Positions 38,313 to 50,404 of a stretch of DNA of 64,000 bases are shown here, piece after piece. The stretch is taken from the NCBI GenBank assembly GCA_013397435.1, contig VZRG01002382.1, positions 1 to 64,000 on the forward strand, written 5' to 3'. The position numbers and the translations under genes are program-made. This DNA is from Erythrocercus mccallii. Its lineage: Eukaryota; Chordata; Aves; Passeriformes; Dicruridae. The notes beneath the pieces are model-generated. The model ran no database searches. It saw only the letters and a list, made by a program, of their open reading frames with translations, and was not told the DNA's origin. Position 1 is the first letter of the stretch; each line of letters starts with the position of its first letter.

Positions 38313-41300
38313 ACAAGAAGTCCAAGAGGTGTTATTTAGACGTGACATTAGCATAAATAAGACAAGTGAAAATAAATGCAAAGTTCTCTTTGGGAGCTTT
38401 GCAGATCAGCATTTTGTTAACCATCCAAACAAATGCTCCTGTCCCACAAACTAGCTGTATGAATACAATCTGTTGGAAAAGGCATTTTATGCCATCCTAA
38501 TATAAGTCAAAAATACAGGAGTGATTCTGGTCATTTTCAAAGAGACAAAGCCCACAGCAAATTTCTGGAGAAAACCTGGCACGTTGCCACTCCTTTGATA
38601 TTTTCTGTGGGTTACAGTTTACTTTGGCTCAGAAGTACAGGGTAAACCAATATTTTTTCCTCAGGCTTTCGCTGACTTCAGCTCCTGAGGGAGCCCATCG
38701 TGCAGCTGTAGGTTCTCTGAAATAGTCACCATTTCAGTGAGCAATGCCTTGGAGCAGCTCTAGTCTCTTATTGTGCTGTGGGGAAATTACAGTGATCTAA
38801 TCTTTCTAAAGCCAGGAGACTTAGACTTAGGTCTAATAGAAGTTTAGAGCAACTGTATTGTTTTTCTGCTTTGCAGAGATGAAATTAGGATGAGAATAGG
38901 CTCAGAATTCCAGATCTGCAATCCTATCACAGAGTTATTGCTAAGAGCAGAAATTATTGTGGTCAAAGATTCCATTATATCCTTCAAACAACTGTCACAG
39001 CAATCACAGCTGATGTAGAATTCAATCACCCTCTTCACAAACTGTACCTTCACAGTCCTACATTTAAAAAGGGATATAGTGTTTAGAATTATAGTGTATA
39101 AGAAACAACACACACCCTGAGAATAAACAATACCTGCTCAAAATATGGAGGGGAAACAACATGGAAGTAAAATTCCAAGCCTTTAGTATTTCAAAGGATA
39201 ATGCTAAATATTAATCAGAACATCACTGCACTGGTGTAAGATGCGTGTGACAAGCAACAAGGCAAGATGCCAAGAAGTGCAGCAAGGTGCATGTTAATTT
39301 AAAAGTGACACTGGGAGAGCTGCATAACCTGGTCACCCAAACCAGGACAGAGAGGACACAGCTGGCTGTCCTGACATACAGCTGCCTTCTGCTCCTGCCA
39401 CTGCACTCTGGTCAGCAACAGATGGTAAGATCTACAGAGAACAAAATCACTGCTGAGGACATGGGGGAAGCTCTAACTGTGAGGGGCAGCACAGTCTGAT
39501 CCTGCCTTTCGTGCAGTGGAGCTGCAGTTGCTGCTGCCGTTCTCTGCTGTGAGGACTGCATTCCTACCAGCACTCTAACTGATTTTTTGTATAAAACTAC
39601 CTTCAGTCCTGGGCAGAGCATCTGCCCACCTCCTCTCCCACAGTTGTAGTCATTTACACTGTTTTAACTTGGCACCCAGGAGCTGCCTGCTCAGAACTGC
39701 TTTCTCCTGAGATCTCTCCTGGGGATAATTACCTTTTTCACTTCTGTTTGTAGGAAATGAAACATGACTTTCATGGGCAGATAAAAGAGCAGTCCCAAAC
39801 CAGTTGTTCCCTCTAAGTGTCTCCTGGGGTGTCTGAATTGGCACCTGGCATAAGTTGACTCAGTGATGTGTCAGGAAGAGGATGGGAAAAGCAGAACAGC
39901 GCAGACCTGAGAAATAAAGACTCTATAATCTCATTTTCTAGACAGCATTTACATCCTGACATACCAACCAGGACAGCACAGAATATGGAGAGTTCTACAC
40001 AGTTCTGCTGCAAATTCAAACATCTGCACACATTTAGCCTCTGCTGAGGTGTTTGGCACCAAACCCAGCCTGCTGGTGACACCTAGGCCAAAGCTGAGGA
40101 TCAGATGGATGGGTGCAGTGCTGGAATGACAGGGATGAAGCAGTTTGTGTCACCTCCATATAGTCCTGCTACCATTTTGATAGTCTGTTTATCTGTGTTG
40201 TCCTAATCCAGCTATTGATGGATAAGAAACTAACAAAATGTGTTTAGGAGTGTCCCATAGGTTACAAATTCATAGGCTCGAATGTTAGAAAGTGGCAGAT
40301 ACACAGTACTCTGAGTATACATAATTTTCCCCCTTTTTGCAGGCTTCCTGTTTACTGAATCAGGCAGCAGTAATGCATTGCATAAATGTGGGCATATGAG
40401 GTGAAATTCAGGTTGCACAAGCCATCTGTATATAGTTCTCATTTTCAAGTCTTGTCTCTTCAGTTTAACTTCCTTTCTTTTAAAATAGATATTGAAATTT
40501 TGGGGAGGGTGGTATAATGTAGATATATTTGATTTTGGGGGGGAATAAAAGTCCATCTCCTGCAGCACTTCAAGTGTTGACCATAGTCCTTCACAGCACA
40601 GAACACGGGATTGTGCCTCTCACTTTGTTTACCAGATTAACTATATCCTGAGGCCATTTGTTAGTGAGGAGAATATACTGTGTTTACATCCTTAAATACT
40701 TTATAAAAAAGAATTTCTTAATACATAGTTCTTTTAAGAAGTGAGGTGTCTACCTAGTTTCTACACTAACTCAAGAGCAGATTTCAGGACTTCATTGTTC
40801 TATAGAATTTACCCCATGCAGCTCCTACCAGTCATAGAAATTATCATGCAAAATATGGAAGAAAAAGCAAAAACAAAGTTTCTCTATTTGCTTTTTATAT
40901 GATCCTGAAAAGTAAAGACTTCTTCAAGAGCTTAGCAAGTTATGAAAACCTGCTTGGAACTATTCTAGTAGAAATGCTTGGAGGGTTTGATGAGAGGAAG
41001 GTTGGGGGTCAGACCCAAATCTGTGCTATTAATGAACAAGAATCTGCATAGTGCAAGAGTTGCTATTTATAGTGTGCCTGTGCATTAAATGGTTTAGGAG
41101 CATGTAGCATCCTGCTTTGTTCTACATTTCAATGCAGTGGTACATGTTCACCAAAAGAACAGCACTTTTCTCAAGCAAATGGGATTTCTAAACTTGGAAA
41201 AACTACTGAACCAAAAGTAGATACTGGCATCTACCCGGGAAGTTGTGGGTGACTGTCTCACTATGTAAAACCTGAATTTGGATGATGGATTGTTTCTGAT

Positions 41301-44300
41301 TTGTATTATGCAACACCATTTAAATTTTGTTGCTTTCTCCCTCCAAAATAAGTATTTGATAAGACAGGAAAAAAAGGTGATATCTTGAAGTTTCTGTACG
41401 GTCTCCAGACAGTAGATCAGTGTAAGTGGAAAGCAGACACACTTTGGAACTGAAAAGGTGTTTGTGGGAAGTCAAGGATGTGAAGCGTAAAGAATTGGCT
41501 GGGAAAGGACTGACATTTAAAGATACCATAATGAGGAGAAGGTTGGGTTAAAGCTAAACTAAGCTGCATCTGATACAAAGAAAAAAAATCTGAATTAAAC
41601 TGAGGTTAGCAATCCTGACCTGACCTTGGCTCTTTCTTCATAATTTATGCAGTATTTCCATCCTAAAGATTATGAATTGTTCTCTAGAGTTGTTTCGTTT
41701 CGATGGAGGTGTCCCTGATAATTACTAGAATTTAATCAAGCAATGCAAGCTAATGAGAGCTTAAAACTTGTATTACGTAAGCAGAAAACAGGGAGAGATT
41801 TTTCATAGTAGATAATTTTCTGTTTGAGCACCACTGTTGAAGTATCTCCAACAAAAATACCCTCACAGTGAACTTCCTAGAAGGAAGCAGTAGTGCAGAG
41901 CAGGCTAGGATGGAACTGTAGAGGTAATTTCTGGGTACAGTACCTCCCCATCTAGCCCTGCCTCCTGCTCACAACAAAGGGAAAAGGCAAAAAAGTTCAT
42001 CAGTGTCTTTCACTACTGAGAAACTGTTTTTGTTCAAAAATTGCTTGTAATTAAAACTGCGAAATCCATAGAACATGAAATGCTAAAAGACTGAATTGGC
42101 AGTGTAATAAATCAACATCAATGGAATTTGACAAGTGTATTTGGAAACTGGATTCAGTACTGCCACAAGTTTTATAGTGCAAGTTCATTAAGTTCCGAAA
42201 ATCAATTTAAAAAAAAAAAGGTAATGTGACTTACAATACTAGATTTTCCTGCTTGTACTGAGGTTTCTTCTGTTGAGGCATTAATGAATCATGTGCTGTG
42301 CACTCCTGAACCAGAGATGATGATTGTTTTGGCTGCTTGGAGAGGGCCTGGCTTTAGGATGGCATTCAGTGTCACTGGTAGCAGTGCCAGTGTTCATCAC
42401 AGCAGAGTCATGAGCCATCAGCCCGTGGAGGTAGCAAAGTACAAACCAAGGTTTATCAGAGAATCAGGTGTTTGGCTGGAACATCCCTGAAGACACAGCT
42501 GTTCCTTTGCAGTTTTTTCACAACACTTCTCAGTAACAGCCTTCAACATGCAGTGACCATGCTGGAGAGGACTTGAAACTGGGCCCACAACTTCCCACAC
42601 TCCCACCCTGGTGCCAAATTAATGGTCCCCTAAGCACACACACCTCTGTGCACCTGCAGACTCATAACTCATATCTCATACTGATGTGGGCAAGCCCTTG
42701 TGCAAATCAGGAGTGTAATTTTCCAATGCTTTTTGGTTGATATGTGTTGATATTGTTGATATGTGAAATGCCTACACGTGAAAATCCAGTAGAAAGTAAG
42801 AGAAGTGTTTGTCTAATCAATTGTAACATGTTTAGGACATTACATAGCCACCATACTATGTTGCTAGAGGGTATTTTTACTATTTTGTAGCTTAGACATT
42901 TTTATAACTATTTCTTAAAAGTTCAGCAGATGACAGTGGCATATCCTGATTGTTGTCATCATAAGGCACAGAAATATTTTTGCTAGAATTGTAGAGGGGC
43001 TGGAAAATATGTTTGTAAGTTCATGTAAAGATGACATTAAACTATTTAAAAGGGCAAAAAGCTTTCTTTTTCACTGGATTTTTTTTTTTTTGGTTTATAA
43101 TGGGAGCACTGGCTGAATCTTTCCATCTGCTGTGCTGGCTGTTACTGCAGATGGTCATAATCTGTACATATGGCATGTGCATATATAAACTGAAATCAGG
43201 GTTGTCTTGGAGTAAAAGCAGGCCCACAACAGGAGCTTGGGTGCCTAACACAACAGTGTTGGTGAAGGGGATAATTTAGAGCATTTTCATTTTCTATGGG
43301 ATATTTACATGGAATTAGGGAAAGTATTTCCTCTTCACTGGAAAAGAAGAAAAAAAAAATCACTCAGCTCTTTTATGTTAAATTCTGGATCTGCAATTTA
43401 TTTGAAATCAGGTGTTGGCTTCAGCTGTGCCTTGAATTTGTGTTAGGTTTGGGTTAAATGAGGACAACACCAAACTCTCATAAATTTCACAGTCAGCCTA
43501 GCTTTGGAGTCTCTGCTTCTAACTCACAGCTGGAGGAGGGATTTTCTCATTAGAAAAAGGCCTTCCAGTAAGCATATAATGAAATAAAAGTCTTCAGAAA
43601 TTAAATGGTCTTTAGATCTGAAGTTTCTGTTTAAGTCAATCTCACTACCATTAAATAGTCATTGAAACTCATAATAATCAAAGAAGTGCCAAAAACCCCT
43701 TGTCTTCAAAAGCAGAACTTGCTGGTGCATCAGGTGCTCAGCAGGCAGTTAAGCTGTTCTGCACCTGTGGTGCCCAGTTAGCGATGCTGAAAACTTCCTG
43801 TTGATTATTGGCTCATGAACCAAGTTTAAAAAATTGCTTTCATAAAGTTTTTAACTTCTCATAGACATTCTGGAAAGTTAGGAAAAATACTCCAATATTC
43901 ATGTGGTGTGCAGAAAAACTCTAAAAGCACTTACGAAACTTTTAGCAACAAGTCCTGAGAAGAAGTCATTGGAAAAGCAAGACATGAAGAATTTATCAGA
44001 TATATAATCAAATGTATTTTTAACATTTCCTCTACCTTTACTAATATCCTCTGTATTATAGCTTATTTGCAACATTTGCTCGTTCATCAGACAAGCAAAT
44101 TGTCAGCACGGATAAAGTCATGACTGTTATTCCCTTTTTTCCTCCTTTCTTAACATCTACTCTTCTGTTCTCTTTACTAACCTTTCTACCTTTCTTGTAC
44201 TAGGAAAAGGCTTTACAGATTCAGCTACAAGGCTAGAAAATGAAAATATAGTAACTTTAAAAGAGTTGCTGCCACTCTAATAAAACTTTATAAAGTGCTT

Positions 44301-44323
44301 TTTCTTTTTCTCTCTCATTACAG

Positions 44324-44383
44324 GTTTGTTTTGTGAATTTAGATGCCAACAGAGATGATTGCAGCGATGAGCAAGTGAAACAG
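44324..44383 (+). CDS. SPHKAP: SPHKAP coding exon 4
   Basis: The exon is 60 bp, 20 codons (residues 72-91), phase 0 on both sides. It reads ValCysPheValAsnLeuAsp followed by an acidic and polar stretch ending GlnValLysGln. It continues directly from exon 3 as in human SPHKAP. The acceptor has a strong pyrimidine tract (TTTTCTCTCTCATTACAG) and the donor is CAG|GTAAAT. It is symmetric, so skipping it would keep the frame. Confidence 0.92.
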
Positions 44384-47330
44384 GTAAATGCATAGGTCTT
44401 AGAAACATGCACAATGGATCTATTCAGGCCCACCAGACTCTCCAGTAAAAATACATATTAAAATTCTATGAACAAATCAAAGCCAACCCTAGATTTTTAA
44501 GTGCTACAGAGAGCAATGCATAAGGAATTTAAAACTGTCTCAACACTAGACTATGTTACATTGCATCTCTTATTCCTATCCCAGAAATTTGCAATGGATT
44601 GTTGCAGTCCGAATTTACAGCAGTTATATGAGTAGATTTCTTGCTTTTATCAGAGAAGTGAACATGGACATGTCATACATCCTTTTTTTTTGTAATTTGG
44701 CATAATACTACATAAAAAGAGTTTCTGGTGTCCTGCTCTGCCACTAGTTTCTGATTTCTTTCTCTGTCCTACTGCCAAAAAGCCTCTGAAAATTCTCCGC
44801 TCATCTAGGTCTTGTTCAGCTGAGCTGTGTTAGTCAAACTGCACATAGGTAGATTATGTGCTCTTGAGGAGGGGGTGTTGATAAAACAGAACTAAAGGTG
44901 TGTAACTTTAACTGAAAGTTACAAGGGTAGGAAAAAAAAATATTTAAAAAGCAATAAAAACCCTTGGTTATTTTACAAGCACTGAGACAAACTATGATAC
45001 GGTATTTAAAGCACATACCACAGTGTGTGTTTTAAAAACACAGAAAACAAGAAAAACACAAACCACAGAAATAAACCCTTAAATCTGCAGAAGTCATGTT
45101 TTAAAGAAAGGGCCTGGTGTCACTTTTGTGCTTACATCTTCCTTTATCCGTTCCTTTTCATCATTCTGGCTCAGTGCCCACGTTTGACACACCAATACAG
45201 AAGCAATATGTAGTGAGTGAACACAGGTAGGATCTCCTGACAGTAACCAGGGAGCTCCTTGGTTAAACCATTAGTTCATTTGCTGGAAACACTTTTAGCT
45301 CATAGAACAACCAGTGCTGGCACCTTGATGGCTCCTGCAAGTCATTTGTTAGCAGGAACAGTTTTTCTCTGCTGTTTTCTGCATCCTGGATCTGTGAAAA
45401 TTCAGTTGTCAAAAATAAATATGGCATCTTGCAGCAAAGTGATTTTTCTATTGAATCAGCAAGTTAACTGTGCAGAACAGCTTGATAGGTTTTGCTTTAT
45501 TGAAGCCACAGAAGCACTGGTTGTTTTCTAAAATTCAGTGGTTTTATTGTTGTTTACAGTGTTTGTTGAGGAGCAAAAGCTATAAGAGGAAACACCAAAA
45601 GTTTCTCCCTCAATCTTAGAACTAGACATCTGTTCTCACTTTTCAGTGCAGGTAATAAAAATTCCCGACTAGCACAGGTGCTATGCATTCTTTTCCAAGA
45701 GGAAACTCCCTCATCCCCATTTTTGTGTCTAATAAGCAGGTTTTGTAAATTATCATTGAGTGGCATGGAATTTTATACAATACAGTGTTGTGGTGAAAGC
45801 ATTTCTTCAAAGCATTTTGAAGATGTTAGCACAGCTGTTTTTCATATGAAATATATAAATATTTACTATTGGGTACTCGATTTACTAATAGGTACTGTTA
45901 GGATTTTGTATTACTGATTGAACCTTGAAATGGGTTAAATTGAGGGGTTTTGTGTAAAATAATCCTGCTTCCAGATTTCTTTTTTTTTTTTTGAAGAAAA
46001 GGTAAAGAAGTGAAGTAAAAGATACCTAAAATGCCATAACTTTCTACCTAAGAAATCTGATAAAATCTGGCCATTTAGGCGGTAGAAAAATAGAGATACT
46101 TCAGGAAGTGTTTGTAATAGCAGAAAGGTTATAATTTGAAAAAAATAGTATGAGAACTTTATGCTACAGCGAAACATCAAACTGAATTGAAGCACTGAAT
46201 TCAGTTATGTCACATAAAAATACTTAGTCTCATCTGAAGATCAGTCCTCTGCAAAGTAAACGGTTTCCCAATATTGATTTAGGTTTTCTCAGCCAGAAAG
46301 GTTTATTATATCTAATTTAATCCAAGGAAAAATAACAGTACTGCAAGCTTAATATTTTGGGGATGAAAAGGAAAAAAAGTGAAGTATTGTTGCCTTTGTT
46401 AGTAACTCAAGCAGATGGCTGGGTGCCCAAATCTGCACTCCCTGAAGGGCTTTGCCACGTGTTCTGCACTAACACACGGGCCGTGGTGGTGCAGAGAATG
46501 GAGGTGGTATTTACTCTGCCCCTGCTCTAAGGGGTCAGCCTTGGTTCTCTGTTCACGGAACAAGGACAGCGATGTCCTTGGCAGAGAGAATGGCATTCTC
46601 AGAGTAGGTATTGTCCTTTTGGCCTGGATTTTGTTCACAAAGGAGCACAAGTGTCCCCTTGCATGTGCTGTGGGTAATACAGATCTTCTGTACGGCATCA
46701 CTGATGCTGTGACTATTACTGCTTTTGCCTCTAACAAGAATGTAACATATAGGGAGTGATTGTATCATTACAAATAGAAGGTCATGAAGGTACACAGTGT
46801 AACAGCTAAGAAAGGCATTTTTCATGAATCTCCAATATTTTTGCTGTTCTGAGTTTAGCATTGCATCAATTTGGTTGGTAATTTCCAGGTAACTTCCACT
46901 GGTTTGTTGCTAGTCATATGCATGGGGGAAAACAGGAAGATCTGCTCTGTTCTCATCACCATACTTACTGAACCTTCTGTGTTTTCAGACCATGAGAGAC
47001 ACTCTTTTCACAGTCTAAGGAACTCACATGTAATAGGAAGTATTTAGGTGCACCAATCCAATCAAGCTGTTTAGCACGTGACAATGTGAGGGATGGCAAA
47101 TTGTCCTGCTGGACACTTGAGCAAAAATTTATACTGTTACCCTTGTCTTGTGTCTCAAAAGAAAGAATGTTCATTTTAATGCTGCCAGTTCTATTCTTGA
47201 TCTACTTGAAATAATACTTTCAAGTGAGCTTTCTAAAAGGATGCCTATAAGTGATATTTCATTTTAATATTTATAACTATACAACTCAGACTTCATTACC
47301 TAAGAGCAAAATCTCTGTTTTAAACTACAG
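44384..47330 (+). other. SPHKAP: SPHKAP intron 4
   Basis: This 2.9 kb intron begins GTAAAT and ends AAACTACAG. Open frames on both strands at 46399-46861 overlap each other and show no family resemblance. No repeat beyond short T and A runs was noted. Confidence 0.85.
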
Positions 47331-47465
47331 AAGTTGATCAGTGTATCGCCTAATCTCCCCAAACTCATCAGTTCCATGAACGTACAGCCGCCGAAGGAAA
47401 ATGAAATAGTCCTGCTGAGTGGATTGACGTCAGGAAACCTTCAGGCTGATTATGAGGTTCCCCAG
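47331..47465 (+). CDS. SPHKAP: SPHKAP coding exon 5
   Basis: The exon is 135 bp, 45 codons (residues 92-136), phase 0 on both sides. It starts LysLeuIleSerValSerProAsnLeuProLysLeu and includes SerSerMetAsnValGln, LysGluAsnGluIleVal and SerGlyAsnLeuGlnAlaAsp, all features I recall from human SPHKAP. The acceptor is ACTACAG (AG at 47329-47330) and the donor CCCAG|GTAGG (GT at 47466). No catalytic residues are expected: the protein is a scaffold. Confidence 0.94.
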
Positions 47466-49880
47466 GTAGGAGTCAAACTCATCTTTAAGAACATACCATG
47501 CCTGCGAAGGATGGAATTTGGAAAATGGGAAAAACGAACCTAAAAGCAAAGACCTAAGATGAATTTGAGACGAGTGGAAGTTTGCAAACATACAACAACA
47601 GCCTTTATCAGACAGATTTAAGTGTGTGGTGCATGGTGGGGGGACACACACCGTGTACACAAAGATAGCTAAGAGATCCTGCTATTTATTCCCTCTGGAT
47701 CCTGCAGATGTCTGGGTTGCAGCTGGTAATGTTTTAAACCACATTAGCACTTGATCCTTCAGGGGAGGTAGGCACTGGTGGCAGAGATGACTGTTTCCTA
47801 AGCCCAGATTTCAAGAGTAGCAGAAGGGCAGCAGAGGAGGAAAGGAAAGAGGCAACACTTCTGTGCATAGAGCTGGGCCAGGGGACAGCTCCTACAGACT
47901 CCCTTTCCAGTGGTCTTGCCACTTCCCACTTTCATTCCCAATCCATCTTCACCTCTCAACTTCATTAAAACTGCAGAGTTACCCTGGAGTACAAAACTGT
48001 CTCAACAAATCTAAAACATGAACAGGTATTGCCAAGTTTGTCTGCTGCAGATAAGAAAAGCAGGAAACTTTCTTTCACTGAAATTACCTTGTGTACAAAA
48101 AAGCCTTCCTGCAGCAGACCCTGAGACAGCTGTATTGCAAAGATTGCTGCATTTTATGGTGTACCAGTAAGCTGATCATTAAAGAGAGCAATTACCTGGT
48201 TATTGAGCTTTCTTGCCATTCATGACTAATGGCTGAATTTAGAAATCTTTAATGACAAGCACAAGGCTGTGGTGGGAGCAATGGAGCGCCAAACCCCACA
48301 TCCCAAGACATTGCAATACACACAGGGGTGGTCTGAGACCCAAACAAGGTGACTGAAATACCCAAGTCACCTCTGTCTCCACAAGCCTACAGACACTGAG
48401 ACTGGCGGCCCTCTCAGAGAGAATGAAGGCAAGAGGCAAACAGGATCTAAATAAATTTCTGTCAAGTAAAGATTTGTATTGAGACTGGTTGAGATTTATT
48501 GCCCAGATATGCCAAAGTCATCCTATTGTTTGGCTTTCAGAGAAATTCATTTGTAAGGTAACTGGCAGAGTTTTTGTAAAAGGATTTTTATTCCACCATT
48601 CAACCATTTTCACAAAGTACAAACCCCACAAACTGTGGATTGGGGAAAAAGCAAGAGAATGTCTGATCTAAGGCTGCATCTGTTTTTCATAACATTTTTC
48701 ACAATACGGTGCATGCTTAAGTCTGATTCAATTTCATAGCAGCTACCTAATCTATCTTTTCTGTTTTAACACACTAATTTATCAGGTTTGCTGTTCAGAC
48801 ACATTTTTTATGTGGAAAGGAAGAGCAAGCTAATAAACATATTAATCCAGCAAACACTCATCCCACACTCTTTATTAGTGGGTATTTGATTTGCATTCAC
48901 AGTCAAAGACAGAAGGTCCAAGATGGCATCACCTAATGTTAGATACTGTGCAAATGCCCAGGGGATCCAGGGCATCTAAGCCTAAAGCTTCTGCCTCAAT
49001 CCAATCCAAAGTTGGTCCCACTCAAGCTGCCTCTTTCCTGGGAGCCTGAGTTCAAAGCACAACATCACAAGCTGCAAAAGCTTGGCTTTAGTTCAGGGTA
49101 CATCCATACAACAAGCATGGTCCCATGCTGAGACATCGACTCAGCTCTGTTGTATAAATGTCCAACTGTTTTAATATCAGTAAAATGAGGATAGCAAGAG
49201 TTCCTTCCTCTCAGTTTCTGTCCTTTCAACTTCATGGTACAGCTTATGTAGAGAAGGCAGTTTTATATAAAGTCTGAGCATATTGTGCACTGGAGCCCCA
49301 TTTCCAGTGGGAGGTTGTATTGACCTGAAATAATGGGGCTTTGGACAAAGAGGGAATGAGAGGAAGAACAGCAAAGAAACAAAATAAAACACTATTTAAA
49401 AATGGTCTGTTGGAACATCTAAAGGTGATCTGCTCTTCACAATCTTATCAGCCAGTGCTTACAGGGCTGTCTTGAAACAAGCATTGCAACAGAAATGATC
49501 ATACCCACAAACAATTCTCTCCAGAGAGGTAATACTGGGTTGTGTGAGGCCATTATTAACAGCATGGCAGATGACTAACATCAAATAAGTCTCTTTCATT
49601 AAAACAAGTTGATTGAAAACAAGCAACTTGGCGATTTCAACAAAATTTCCAAGTATCCCCTATGATACAGCTGAGTCCTCTACTAAAACACTTGTATAAC
49701 AAAAGCTGTCAGTCCAAGAAATCTTATTTTGGCATACATGTAACTGCACATTGTTACTAACATTGAAATGACAAATCATACTGCATCTTTGCAACAGAAC
49801 ATTCCTGAGATATTAATAGAGGGAAGCTTAAAATAAGTTTTATTTTTTAATTGAATAACTGAGATTCTTTTCCCCTCTAG
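47466..49880 (+). other. SPHKAP: SPHKAP intron 5
   Basis: This 2.4 kb intron begins GTAGGA and ends with the pyrimidine-rich TTTTCCCCTCTAG. I see no gene, array or recognisable mobile element in it. Confidence 0.85.
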
Positions 49881-50136
49881 TGTCCTTGGCTGGCAGATGT
49901 CTGCTTGGTTCAGTGTGCGAGGGGCGACAGGAGGAACAGCGCAAGCTGCATCATTTTTGAAATAAACAAGTTTCTGATTGGACTTGAGCTTGTTCAGGAG
50001 AGGCAGCTGCAGATAGAAACTCGTGTCCTAAAGCCTGAGGATGACACAAACTGCTCCGTGTCCTCAATAGAAGAAGATTTCCTCACGGCCTCCGAGCACC
50101 TTGAGGATGACAACGAGGCTGATGAATATAAAGCTG
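49881..50136 (+). CDS. SPHKAP: SPHKAP coding exon 6, with a FFAT-like motif
   Basis: The exon is 256 bp: 85 codons (residues 137-221) plus the first base of a Gly codon completed in exon 7. It begins CysProTrpLeuAlaAspValCysLeuValGlnCysAlaArgGly and runs through IleIlePheGluIleAsnLysPheLeuIleGlyLeuGluLeuValGlnGluArgGln, one of the best conserved parts of SPHKAP. Near its end lies AspPheLeuThrAlaSerGlu (residues 202-208, 50076-50096) in a strongly acidic setting. This fits the FFAT-like pattern that binds VAP proteins of the endoplasmic reticulum, with Thr at position 4 as in phospho-dependent versions. The donor is GCTG|GTAAAA (GT at 50137). Confidence 0.95.
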
Positions 50137-50404
50137 GTAAAAGCAGGGGGACTGAGCATAATTCTGCTGTTGTTCATACTGCAAAAGAGCTATAGCAATG
50201 CTCACAGAAATTGCACTTGATTTATGCATATGTAATTTGGAAAATGGACAGTCATTCATATTTTTAAGTTTTTGTTTAAAGACTGGGTACATGGCTGTGC
50301 AGTACTTTTTACAGAAGAGTAATGGAGTATGAAGTTGTGCAGCTCTTTTCTTTTAAAAGTCATGAGTTACTCTGCAAAAGCTAATTTTTTATTTTTCTTA
50401 ACAG
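50137..50404 (+). other. SPHKAP: SPHKAP intron 6 (268 bp)
   Basis: A short intron from GTAAAA to CTTAACAG. It contains in-frame stops in the reading frame of exon 6, so it must be removed. The ATG at 50329 that opens the large downstream frame lies inside this intron and is not the real start. Confidence 0.95.

Larger units (their letters stand above)
24543..44323 (+). other. SPHKAP: SPHKAP intron 3 (19.8 kb)
   Basis: This is the largest intron fully inside the window, beginning GTAAGT and ending CATTACAG. It is AT-rich throughout. Notable contents are an octamer-bearing tandem repeat (25711-25773), a long near-perfect hairpin (32795-32840), a 21-bp-period tandem duplication (34562-34600), a TA-rich array (38248-38312), and A or T runs near 38143, 42209 and 43079. 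The many short open frames show no family resemblance and often overlap on opposite strands. I recognise no gene or transposon, though old decayed copies would escape reading by eye. Confidence 0.85.

Noticed and set aside
46399..46861. A small gene in intron 4
   Set aside because: Frames of similar length occur on both strands here; no family resemblance and no start context or splice support.
49905..50195. A separate 96-codon gene
   Set aside because: It is SPHKAP exon 6 read through its donor at 50137 into the intron, with a non-ATG or internal start.
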